NCBI GenBank assembly: GCA_021787845.1
Contig: JAJYLH010000054.1
Span: forward strand, 1 to 37,480
DNA length: 37,480 nt
Direction of reading: 5' to 3'
From: Myxococcales bacterium
GTDB taxonomy: Bacteria; Myxococcota; Myxococcia; Myxococcales; JAJYLH01
Part shown: positions 7,353 through 14,786 of the stretch, in pieces
Position numbering within the stretch: the stretch's first letter is position 1
Layout of the letters: the number at the start of each line of letters is the position of its first letter
Notes under the pieces: generated by a model
Seen by the model: the letters and a program-made list of their open reading frames with translations, nothing else
Databases searched by the model: none
What the model was told of the DNA's origin: nothing
Made by a program: the position numbers and the translations under genes

Positions 7353-7946
7353 TCACACCTCGCCGCTCCCGACCCCGTGGAGGAGCGTCGCCAACAGCTC
7401 CCGCGGGAACGCCTCGATCTGCGCCCGCGAGCGCAGGCCGGTCAGGTGCTGGTAGACGACCTCCTTCACCGCGCCGATGAGGCAGGCGGCCATCACCCGC
7501 ACGTCGCCGGCGCGCACCATCTGGAGCTCCTGCCCGAGCCGCAGCGTCTCTTCCGCGTACTCGACGAGGCGCGCCTGGAGGCGCCGGATCTTCTCGCGCG
7601 ACTCGTCGTCGGGGCCGAACCCTTCCAAGAGCAGGATGCGCGCGAGGTCCCCATCCTCGATCAGCGCCGCCAACACCCGCTCCACGTTGCGCAGCGCCTG
7701 CGGCCCCACCTCCTCGGTCGGCACGATCGGCGGCAGCGAGTGGTAGACGAGCGCGATCAGCTCCTCGAGCGCGGCCTCGAAGACGTCGCGTTTGCCCTTG
7801 AAATGGAAGTAGAAGGTCGCGCGCGCCACTTCGGCCCGCTCGATGATCGCGTCGATGCTGGTGCCGTGGTAGCCCTTCTGGGCGAACTCGGCGCGGGCGG
7901 CGGCGACGATGCGAGCGCGCTTATTCTCCCGCGGCGGACGATCCAT
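7353..7946 (-). CDS. TetR/AcrR family transcriptional regulator
   Basis: The protein has 197 residues. The N-terminal helix-turn-helix region (about 10-57) carries the family pattern: ARIVAAARAEFAQKGYHGTS, then IDAIIERAEVARATFYFHFK. The C-terminal part is a typical all-helical ligand-binding and dimerisation domain. Such proteins repress nearby genes until a small hydrophobic ligand binds. It is encoded between a glycosyltransferase (46 bases upstream) and the tautomerase (88 bases downstream), all on the minus strand, so the tautomerase is the most likely linked target. No clear palindrome operator is visible in the 46-base gap upstream. Confidence 0.92.
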   Translation of the reverse strand: MDRPPRENKRARIVAAARAEFAQKGYHGTSIDAIIERAEVARATFYFHFKGKRDVFEAALEELIALVYHSLPPIVPTEEVGPQALRNVERVLAALIEDGDLARILLLEGFGPDDESREKIRRLQARLVEYAEETLRLGQELQMVRAGDVRVMAACLIGAVKEVVYQHLTGLRSRAQIEAFPRELLATLLHGVGSGEV

Positions 7947-7992
7947 CGGCGCCGCAGTCTACGACGAACGCCCGGCCCCACGGCCCGAAGAA

Positions 7993-9156
7993 TCATCCGA
8001 CCGCCGGCAAGGTCTCGAGGAGCGCGCGCCAGACCCGAATCGTCGCGGAGCGGTTCTCGAAGTCGAGCGCGCGGCGGCGGCCCCGGGCGACGAGCCGTTC
8101 ACGCAGGACAGCATCGCTCAAGACCCGCGAGAGCGCCGCCGCCAGGCAACGCGCGTCGCCGGCCGGCACCACCAGCCCGCCCTCCTCGTCGCGAAGGATC
8201 TCGGGAGCGCCGCCGGAGCCCGACGCGACCACCGGCACCCCTGCCGCCAGGGCTTCGAGCACCACCGTCGGCAGCGCGTCGGGCTTCACCGACGGATGGG
8301 CGAGCACGTCGGCCGCGCGAAAGAGCGGCCCCAGGTCGGCCCGGAACCCGGCGAAGACCACCCGCCCGCCGAGCGGCGCCGCCGCTCGCTCGAGCGCCGC
8401 GCGGTAATCCTCCTCCTCGCTGTAGGTCGCGTCGCCGGCGACCAGCGCGACCGCTTGGGGAAGCGACTCGAGCGCCTCGAAGAGGACCTCGGCGCCCTTC
8501 ATCCGGGTCAGCCGGCCGAGCAGGAGCACCACCTTCGCGTCGGGCGCGATGCCCAGCTCGCGGCGAACGCTCGCGCCCTCGTCGGGCCGGGCGGCGAGAG
8601 GGACCTCGACCCCGTTGGCCGCGACGAGGACCTCTTTCGCTCCCGCCGACCGGATGGGCAGGGCGGCCGCCTCGGAGACGGCGACGACCCGGTCGGGCAG
8701 CCAGCGCGACGCCTGGCGGTAGAGCTGCTGCACGGCAGGAGCGAAGCCGTTATGGTCGATGATGTCGTGGAGCCGCCAGGCGCAGCGGACTCCCGCGACT
8801 CTCGCCGCCAGCGCTCCGTACAGGTGCGCTTTCGTCGAGTTCGTCACCACCAGGTCGTGCCGCCGCGCTTCGAGGGCGACCGCGGCGATCGCGGGAGGGA
8901 GCTCAGAGAGGGCGCGCAGGAAGGCGGCCGGCGAGCGGGTCGGCTGGCCGCGCCGGTAGCCGAGAACGCCCGCTCCGGGACCGACGATTCTCACCGGCAC
9001 GTGGAGCGCGCGGGCGCGCACCGACAACGGGCCCTCGTGCGGCACCGCGAGCGACGCGCGCACCGATTGCGGCGCTTGACCGAGAAGGCGCAGGAGCATC
9101 AGCTCCGCGCCGCCCAACTCGACCGCGTGGCTGACGAACAGAACGCGAACCAGCAC
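7993..9156 (-). CDS. GT4 family glycosyltransferase
   Basis: The protein has 387 residues with the two-Rossmann GT-B layout of family 4 retaining glycosyltransferases. The N-terminal part starts VRVLFVSHAVELGGAE, with the GGAE acceptor-side motif. The C-terminal donor domain has KVVLLLGRLTRMKGAE, then HPSVKPDALPTVVLEALAAG. In the usual E-x7-E motif the first glutamate is an aspartate here (D-x7-E). I chose the GTG at 9156 (with GAGGGG about five bases upstream) because the in-frame extension further upstream is not protein-like. It probably adds a sugar to an envelope or lipid-linked glycan. A deacetylase-like gene lies divergently across a 393-base gap. Confidence 0.85.
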   Translation of the reverse strand: MLVRVLFVSHAVELGGAELMLLRLLGQAPQSVRASLAVPHEGPLSVRARALHVPVRIVGPGAGVLGYRRGQPTRSPAAFLRALSELPPAIAAVALEARRHDLVVTNSTKAHLYGALAARVAGVRCAWRLHDIIDHNGFAPAVQQLYRQASRWLPDRVVAVSEAAALPIRSAGAKEVLVAANGVEVPLAARPDEGASVRRELGIAPDAKVVLLLGRLTRMKGAEVLFEALESLPQAVALVAGDATYSEEEDYRAALERAAAPLGGRVVFAGFRADLGPLFRAADVLAHPSVKPDALPTVVLEALAAGVPVVASGSGGAPEILRDEEGGLVVPAGDARCLAAALSRVLSDAVLRERLVARGRRRALDFENRSATIRVWRALLETLPAVG

Positions 9157-9549
9157 CGGTGCCCCTCGACCGTCCGCGCGGCTTGGCGAACGCCAGTTCG
9201 ACCGCGCTGGGAGCCTTCGACCGACCTCGTCCACGAGCCGACTCTGGCCGGGAACCCGGCTGGCGGCGGGCGGGAACATGGCACCGGTGCCGCTCAGCGC
9301 GCAACCGGCGAATCGCCGCGAGGAGCTGGGGCGCGACGGACGACAAGAGCGATGTCGCGTAGCGGGCGAGCGCGACTCGTCCCGCTTCACGAGACGACGC
9401 CCGAGGTGGCCTTGGATTTCGAGGGCGAGCCGTTGGCGCAGGATAGCCGCAGCCCGCCAAGGCAAGACGTCCGGCGGTCGTTCGGCGCCGAAAGCGTCGA
9501 TTCCCCGGCGCTTGCCCGGACGACGCCCCGCCGACACAATGCGCCGCCG
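9157..9549. other. 393-base divergent intergenic region
   Basis: No convincing gene is seen between the glycosyltransferase and the deacetylase-like gene. The palindrome GCACCGGTGC occurs twice, at 9153-9162 (overlapping the GTG start) and 9281-9290. A weak inverted repeat GCCTTGG/CCAAGGC is at 9409-9415 and 9457-9463. The region should hold two divergent promoters, but no clear -35/-10 pair stood out. Confidence 0.4.
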
Positions 9550-10530
9550 ATGCCGGTTCGGATCGACGTTCGCGACGGGGAGCTCGAGGCGACGCTGCGC
9601 TGGCATCTGCGCGACCTCGTTGACCTGCCGGGGCCGCCGGTCATCGTCGGCGAAGAAGCCGACGTCGTGGTCCGGCAGGGCTACCTGCGGCCGAGAGCGC
9701 TGCCGTATCCCGTTTCGCGAGCGCTGGCGCGGCTCGGGCGCGAGCCGCCGCTGCACGCGAAGCTCGTGGAGCGGACGGCCGCTGTGCGGCGGCGGGTGCG
9801 GGCGCGCCTCGGCCTTTGCGGGGGAAGCGGGCCCCGGTTTCTCTTGCGCGTCGACGATTTCAACCGCTGGGACCGGCCGCTGTCGGAGTTTCTCGCCTTC
9901 CATCGGACGCTCGGGGGGCAGCCGTATCTGCTCGCGGTGACGCCGCGGCTGGCGCTCGACCCGCTCGATCCGGACGATCGCCGGACGCGACCGCTCTCGG
10001 AGGACGAGCGGGCGGCGCTGGCGGAAGCGCGGGCTTCGGGGGCGCGGATGGCGCTGCACGGGCTGACGCACCGCACGCTTCGGCGCCGACCGCACAGCGA
10101 GCTCGCCGGGCTGGGCGAGACCGCTGTCGGGGAGCTTTGCGACGAGGCGCTGGCGCTCCTCGAGGGCCCGGTCGACGCGTTCGTTCCACCCTTCAACCAT
10201 TTCGACCCGGCAGCGTTTCGAGCGCTCTCGCGGCGGTTTTCCGTGATCTGCGGCGGCCCGGAATCGATCCGCCCGTTCGGCTTCTTCACCTCGCCGGCCG
10301 TTCTCGGGGGAGCGCTGTATGTCCCGAGCTACTCGCCCGCCTACGGCCGTGCCGCCGAGCTGGAGCGCTTCGCCCGGACGCTCGTGCGCCGGGTCGACGA
10401 GGAGGTGTGGGTGCCGCTGACGTTGCACTGGGCCTGGGAGACTCGGGACCGCTTTCGCGGCGTTCAGGGGCTGCTCGAGACGATCGCGGGACGGGTCCAC
10501 CCCTGGGATGATCTCATGCCGCCGGTTTGA
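9550..10530 (+). CDS. DUF2334/polysaccharide deacetylase-like protein
   Basis: The protein has 326 residues. The central part resembles the NodB-like deacetylase fold of DUF2334 proteins: FLLRVDDF (D102-D103) corresponds to the metal-binding TFDD motif, MALHGLTH (H170, H174) to the HxxxH metal site, and FVPPFNHFD to the R/F-x-P-P motif. There is no signal peptide, so it acts in the cytoplasm or is membrane-associated by other means. The N-terminal 95 residues are not assigned. The ATG at 9550 is the first start after non-coding-like sequence. It probably modifies a sugar polymer or precursor, and the divergent GT4 gene supports a glycan role. Confidence 0.72.
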   Translation: MPVRIDVRDGELEATLRWHLRDLVDLPGPPVIVGEEADVVVRQGYLRPRALPYPVSRALARLGREPPLHAKLVERTAAVRRRVRARLGLCGGSGPRFLLRVDDFNRWDRPLSEFLAFHRTLGGQPYLLAVTPRLALDPLDPDDRRTRPLSEDERAALAEARASGARMALHGLTHRTLRRRPHSELAGLGETAVGELCDEALALLEGPVDAFVPPFNHFDPAAFRALSRRFSVICGGPESIRPFGFFTSPAVLGGALYVPSYSPAYGRAAELERFARTLVRRVDEEVWVPLTLHWAWETRDRFRGVQGLLETIAGRVHPWDDLMPPV

Positions 10531-10614
10531 GACCTTGCCGCTCTTCCGCGTGAGACCCGTCGAGTCGCTTGAACGACACCGAGATCGGATGGATGATCGT
10601 GCCCGGAGGACGTC

Positions 10615-11916
10615 GTGAGCCAAACGCGGTTGCCGCAAGCCTACCGACAGAAGGTGCTCGACCGCTTCGCACGCTACGTGCAGGTCGGGACCAGCTCGCG
10701 CGAGGCCGCGCCGGCGGACCGGTGCCCGTCGACCCCGGGTCAGCTCGACCTCGCCCGCCTCCTGCACGAAGAGCTGGTCGCGTTGGGCGCGTCGGACGTC
10801 GTCACTTCAGAAGGCGGATATGTCTACGCGACGATTCCATCGCTGCCGGCGGCGGGCGTGCCGGTGAAGCTACCGATCATCGGCCTCATGGCGCATCTGG
10901 ACACCTCGGAGGCCGCCCCCGGAGCGGGGGTTCGTCCACGCGTCATCGAGAGCTACGATGGGAGCGACATCGCTTACCCCGACGACCCGGCGCTCAGGCT
11001 GACGGTGGCGGAGAATCCGGTGCTCAAAGAGTGCGTCGGCCACACCCTCGTCACGGCCAGCGGGCGGACGCTCCTCGGCGCCGATGACAAGGCCGGACTC
11101 GCGGAGACGATGACGCTCGTCGAGTACCTCCTGCACGAGGGCGTGCCGCACGGGGAGCTGCGCCTCTGCTTCAACCCCGACGAGGAGATCGGTCGCGGCA
11201 TGGACCGGATCGACTTGAGCCGGTTCCATCCGGACTTCGCAGTCACCCTCGACGGTGGGAAGCTCGGCGAGATCGAGGGTGAGTGCTTCAACGCGGCGAC
11301 GGCGACGGTGGTGATCAAGGGCACCAACGTGCATCCGGGCGAGGCCAAGGACAAGCTCGTCGACGCGGCTCTGATCATGTCCCAGGTCGTCGCTGGTCTC
11401 CCGGCGGCGACGCGGCCGGAGCACACCGAGGGGCGCGAGCCCTACCTCTTTCCCTACCGTTTCGACCGCGTCGACACCGAGGAGTGCCGGTTCCAAGTGC
11501 TGCTGCGCGCGTTCGACCTCCAAGGGCTCGCCTGGATGGAAGAGGAGCTGCGGACACGCTGCACGCTGGTCCAACAGAAGTATCCCGGCGCGACTCTGGA
11601 GATCGGAGTCGAGCAGAAGTATCGCAACATGAAGGCGGTGCTCGACCAGCACCCCGAGGTGATGCGCCGCCTGAGAGAGGCTTGCGAGATTCAAGGGGTC
11701 AAGATCATCGACAAGCCCATCCGTGGCGGCACGGACGGCGCCACGCTCTCGATTCGCCACGGCATCCCCACCCCCAACGTCTGGGCGGGCGGAGTCAACA
11801 TGCACAGCCGCCTGGAGTGGATTTCCCTGGAGTGGATGGTCAGCGCCATCGAGACCATGGTCACCATGATCGGACTGTACGCCGGCCGCACCCGTGGAGA
11901 GGCCGCGGCCGCGTGA
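10615..11916 (+). CDS. pepT: peptidase T (tripeptide aminopeptidase), M20 family
   Basis: The protein has 433 residues and is cytoplasmic. It removes the N-terminal residue of tripeptides using two zinc ions. Visible signatures are MAHLDTS (H94, D96), GADDKAG (D157 region), NPDEEIG (E190, E191), TLDGG (D213) and NMHSRLEW near the C-terminus, all in the order of M20 peptidase T. The start is the GTG at 10615, preceded by GGAGGA at good spacing; no ATG fits better. It follows the deacetylase-like gene by 84 bases and converges with the isocitrate dehydrogenase gene, with a hairpin between the two stops. Confidence 0.93.
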   Translation: MSQTRLPQAYRQKVLDRFARYVQVGTSSREAAPADRCPSTPGQLDLARLLHEELVALGASDVVTSEGGYVYATIPSLPAAGVPVKLPIIGLMAHLDTSEAAPGAGVRPRVIESYDGSDIAYPDDPALRLTVAENPVLKECVGHTLVTASGRTLLGADDKAGLAETMTLVEYLLHEGVPHGELRLCFNPDEEIGRGMDRIDLSRFHPDFAVTLDGGKLGEIEGECFNAATATVVIKGTNVHPGEAKDKLVDAALIMSQVVAGLPAATRPEHTEGREPYLFPYRFDRVDTEECRFQVLLRAFDLQGLAWMEEELRTRCTLVQQKYPGATLEIGVEQKYRNMKAVLDQHPEVMRRLREACEIQGVKIIDKPIRGGTDGATLSIRHGIPTPNVWAGGVNMHSRLEWISLEWMVSAIETMVTMIGLYAGRTRGEAAAA

Positions 11917-11940
11917 GCGGACGGTTCCAAGCAACAAGAC

Positions 11941-11962
11941 CGATCGGGTGACAGCCTGATCG
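11941..11962. terminator. hairpin between convergent pepT and isocitrate dehydrogenase genes
   Basis: CGATCGGG (11941-11948) pairs with CCTGATCG (11955-11962) with one G-T wobble and a six-base loop. It lies 24 bases after the pepT stop and 10 bases after the stop of the opposing gene, so it can serve both strands. It carries the GACCGATCGG core seen in other gene-end palindromes of the window. Confidence 0.55.
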
Positions 11963-11972
11963 CACCACCTGC

Positions 11973-12983
11973 CTACTCGAGGCTACGGATCACCGCGTCG
12001 GTGTACTCGACCGTGGTCGCCGCGCCGCCGAGGTCGCCGGTGTGGTTCGTCGGGTCTGCGAGCGCCCCGCGAATGGCCCGGTTCAGGCGTTCGGCGACGT
12101 CCGTCTGGCCGACATGCCGCAACAGGTCGACCGCCGCCAGCATCACCGCGGTCGGGTTCGCGATGCCCTTCCCGGCGATGTCTGGCGCCGTCCCGTGAAC
12201 CGCTTCGAAGAGCGCCGCCTTCTCCCCGATGTTCGCGCCCGCCGTCAGGCCCAAGCCCCCGACGAGGCCGCTCGTCAGGTCGCTGATGATGTCGCCAAAC
12301 ATGTTGGTGGTCACCAGCACGTCGAACTTCTCCGGCCGGAGCACGAGCTGCATGCAGCAGTTGTCAATGATCAAATCCCGGAACGCGATGTCCGGATAGT
12401 CCCGCGCGAGGTGGCGGCCCACCTCGAGAAACAGCCCTTGCGACAGCTTCAGGATGTTGGCCTTGTGCACGAGCGTCACCAGCTTGCGCTCGTGCCGGCG
12501 CGCGTATTCGAAAGCGTAGCGCACGATACGCTCGGCCGCCTTGCGGGTGACGATGGCAATCGACTCCGCCGCGGTGCGCTCCTCGTCGACGTAGTGCTCG
12601 ACGCCGGAGTAGAGCCCCTGGGTGTTCTCTCGCACGACCACCAGGTCGACCGCGGGGAAACGCGTCTTCACCCCGTCGAAGGTCTTGCACGGACGGACGT
12701 TCGCGTAGAGGTCGAACGCCTTGCGCAAGGCCACGTTCACCGAACGGAACCCCTCGCCGATGGGCGTCGCGAGCGGCCCTTTGAGCGCGAGGCCGGTGCG
12801 CTTGATGGAGGCCAGCGTCGCATCCGGAATGGGGGTGCCGTACCGGGCCAGAGCACCGGTGCCGGCCTCCTGGCGGTCGTAGACGAGCTGAGCGCCAGCG
12901 GCGTCGAGGAGCCGAAGCGTTTGTGCCATCACCTCGGGCCCGATGCCGTCGCCGGGGATCAGCGTCACTTCGATTCCGGGCAT
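11973..12983 (-). CDS. NAD-dependent isocitrate dehydrogenase (IDH3-like)
   Basis: The protein has 336 residues and belongs to the isocitrate/isopropylmalate dehydrogenase family. It converts isocitrate to 2-oxoglutarate and CO2 in the citric acid cycle. The substrate helix reads GFRSVNVALRK (S81, N83), followed by DLYANVRP and VRENTQGLYSG, which point to isocitrate. Other catalytic residues are Y125, K174, D207, D231 and D235. The cofactor loop reads HGTAPDIAGKGIANPTA; Asp268-Ile269 replaces the Lys-Tyr of the E. coli NADP enzyme, which indicates NAD. The short length resembles the NAD enzymes of mitochondria. GAGGT precedes the ATG at 12983. Homoisocitrate or isopropylmalate dehydrogenase is a less likely alternative. 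Confidence 0.85.
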   Translation of the reverse strand: MPGIEVTLIPGDGIGPEVMAQTLRLLDAAGAQLVYDRQEAGTGALARYGTPIPDATLASIKRTGLALKGPLATPIGEGFRSVNVALRKAFDLYANVRPCKTFDGVKTRFPAVDLVVVRENTQGLYSGVEHYVDEERTAAESIAIVTRKAAERIVRYAFEYARRHERKLVTLVHKANILKLSQGLFLEVGRHLARDYPDIAFRDLIIDNCCMQLVLRPEKFDVLVTTNMFGDIISDLTSGLVGGLGLTAGANIGEKAALFEAVHGTAPDIAGKGIANPTAVMLAAVDLLRHVGQTDVAERLNRAIRGALADPTNHTGDLGGAATTVEYTDAVIRSLE

Positions 12984-13098
12984 GCGTCAGACCTCGTTTC
13001 TCGCGTCGCGCCTCGTTGCGCGGGACCGTACCCGAAGCCGCCGCGTTCCAGAAAGTAGGTACGACCGAAAGTCGGGCATGATGCGTTCGAGGTGAAGC

Positions 13099-13704
13099 GT
13101 GCGCCACGCCGGCCAGGTGCCGTTCCTCTACGAAACCGCGCTGTCGCTGATGGAGAGCTGGGCGGGCGGCGGCCTGAAGCGCTGGCGCCGGGCGCTCGTG
13201 CGAGACGCCCGCGGGCGCACCCTCGACCTGGGCTGCGGCACCGGCCGGAACTTTCCGCTCTTTCGCGACGCCTGCCCGGTCGGCCTCGACCCCGAGCTCG
13301 CGTCGCTCCGATGGGCGAGACGGCGCCGTCGCCAGGTGCCGCTCGTCCGCGCGAGGGCGGAAGCGCTCCCGTTCAGGGACGGCGCTTTCGACACCGTCGT
13401 CTGCGGGCTCGTCCTCTGCAGCGTGCAGGACCCGCCGCGGGCGGTCGCGGAAATCCACCGGGTGCTTCGGGACGACGGCGAGCTGCGCTGCCTGGAGCAC
13501 GTCCGCGGCGATGGCGGCTGGGGACGATTCCAGGACGCGGTGCAGCCGCTCTGGACGTGGCTCGACGGCGCGTGCCGCCCGAACCGTTCGACCGAACGGA
13601 CGGTCGAGGCGGGCGGCTTCCGAATCGCCGATGATCGGCGGGCTCAGGGAATCATGCGGCTCTTTCGGGCCCGCAAGGCCCAGCGTGGCAGTCCGAGAGA
13701 ATAG
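13099..13704 (+). CDS. class I SAM-dependent methyltransferase
   Basis: The protein has 201 residues. The S-adenosylmethionine (SAM) binding motif I is TLDLGCGTGRN (41-51), followed by GLDPE (motif II acid), AEALPFRDGAFDTV (motif III-like) and the LRDDGELRCLEHV strand, as in small UbiE/Methyltransf_11-type enzymes. The substrate cannot be told. The start is the GTG at 13099 with GAGGTGAA just upstream. It is divergent from the isocitrate dehydrogenase gene (115-base gap) and convergent with the Uma2 gene. Confidence 0.87.
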   Translation: MRHAGQVPFLYETALSLMESWAGGGLKRWRRALVRDARGRTLDLGCGTGRNFPLFRDACPVGLDPELASLRWARRRRRQVPLVRARAEALPFRDGAFDTVVCGLVLCSVQDPPRAVAEIHRVLRDDGELRCLEHVRGDGGWGRFQDAVQPLWTWLDGACRPNRSTERTVEAGGFRIADDRRAQGIMRLFRARKAQRGSPRE

Positions 13705-13805
13705 ACAGCCGCCTCACGCGGAAACCTGAACCGCTCTCCTGGGGCATACACCCGAGGTCGCGAGGACGAGGAACGGACCCGGACGACCGCCGACGTCCAG
13801 GCTCG

Positions 13806-14681
13806 TCAACGCTTCTTGAGCCGTTCGATCTCGGCCTGCGCCTCGGCGAGTCGCCGCTCGAGATCGCTCGCGCGTTGCTCTTCGGCGCGGGCGTGCTCCT
13901 CTTCAGCGCGGGCGCGTTCCGCTTCGGCGCGGGCGCGTTCCGCTTCGGCGGCGGCTTGCTGCTCGCGCTGGTCGACAAGCGTCTCGAGATGGGAAATCCA
14001 CTCGATCGAATCGGAGAGGAAGGCGCCGCGATACGAGAAACGCAGTTGCTCGTCGAGGATGACGAGCTCCATCTCGAGCACCTCGGAGCGGAGGAACCCG
14101 CGCTGCCCGAGGATGGGCTGGTAGGCGCGCGCGGTGGGGCTCGGCAACCGAAAACCGTGCAGCTTCAGGCGCGCCCGGTCGAAGACGAAGTACTCGGGGA
14201 TGCCGAGGCTCGCATAGAAGGCCACGTTGCGCTCGGCGTCCTTCTTTCGGTCGCCGCCGTAGTGGACCTCCATCGCGAGGTCGAGCCCCTTGCCCTCGGC
14301 GCTGACGACCCACTTGTCGCGGATGTGCCGGCCGGTGTCGCGCACGGCGAGCAGGTCGGGCGCGAAGCGCCGGGTCGCCGGGTAGTAGACGGGCAGCTCG
14401 CACGCGAGGTACATCCCGCGCCCGCTGCGGCCGAAGAACCGTTCCAGCATGTCGAGCGATTCGATCTTCGCGCGGAAGTGATGCTCGCCCTCCGGCGGCG
14501 ACATCTCCTCGTACGTCACCTCGTTCGGCAACGCTTCGATCACGCGCCGGCGTTCCTCTTCGCTCATCGCATCCCAGTCGTCCTGGCTGGGCGCGCGGGG
14601 AAAGCGAGCGCGAGCGGGCAAGCCCTCCGGCGGTGGCTCGAACATGGAGGCGAGCATGATGCTCGCGGCAGCGATCGTCAA
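13806..14681 (-). CDS. Uma2 family (DUF820) endonuclease-like protein with coiled-coil tail
   Basis: The protein has 291 residues. The first about 220 resemble Uma2/DUF820 restriction-endonuclease-fold proteins: PDLLAV (the catalytic Asp of the PD-x-K fold), then LDLAMEVHYGGDRKKD (E-x-H/K region), followed by YASLGIPEYFVFD, the usual conserved strand. The C-terminal 60 residues are a charged coiled coil made of seven-residue units (RAEAERA type). Uma2 proteins are common in cyanobacteria and myxobacteria, and their biological role is unclear. It is downstream of the histidine kinase by 105 bases on the same strand. Other ATG starts lie at residues 9 and 13, so the start is uncertain. Confidence 0.85.
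   Translation of the reverse strand: MTIAAASIMLASMFEPPPEGLPARARFPRAPSQDDWDAMSEEERRRVIEALPNEVTYEEMSPPEGEHHFRAKIESLDMLERFFGRSGRGMYLACELPVYYPATRRFAPDLLAVRDTGRHIRDKWVVSAEGKGLDLAMEVHYGGDRKKDAERNVAFYASLGIPEYFVFDRARLKLHGFRLPSPTARAYQPILGQRGFLRSEVLEMELVILDEQLRFSYRGAFLSDSIEWISHLETLVDQREQQAAAEAERARAEAERARAEEEHARAEEQRASDLERRLAEAQAEIERLKKR
13881..13964 (-). repeat. four 21-bp tandem repeats coding for heptads
   Basis: Four units of 21 bases begin at 13881, 13902, 13923 and 13944. The two middle units differ by one base; the outer ones are more diverged. Each encodes seven residues of the Uma2 protein's coiled-coil tail (RAEAERA-like). This shows growth of the coiled coil by unit duplication. Confidence 0.8.
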
Positions 14682-14786
14682 GCGCGGGTCTAAGGTCGGC
14701 GCTCCCGATTTCGGACCCGATGGCCCCCCCGCTCTCCCGCCGGGCTGGTCGCACCCGTTTCCTGTCGATGACCAGGAGCCCTTCAG

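Noticed and set aside
9157-10767. Upstream extension of the glycosyltransferase frame
   Set aside because: It runs antisense through the deacetylase-like gene and is not protein-like; the GTG at 9156 has a ribosome site and begins the Rossmann fold.
13881-13964. Possible CRISPR-like array from the regular 21-base repeats
   Set aside because: The units are directly tandem without spacers and encode in-frame coiled-coil heptads.
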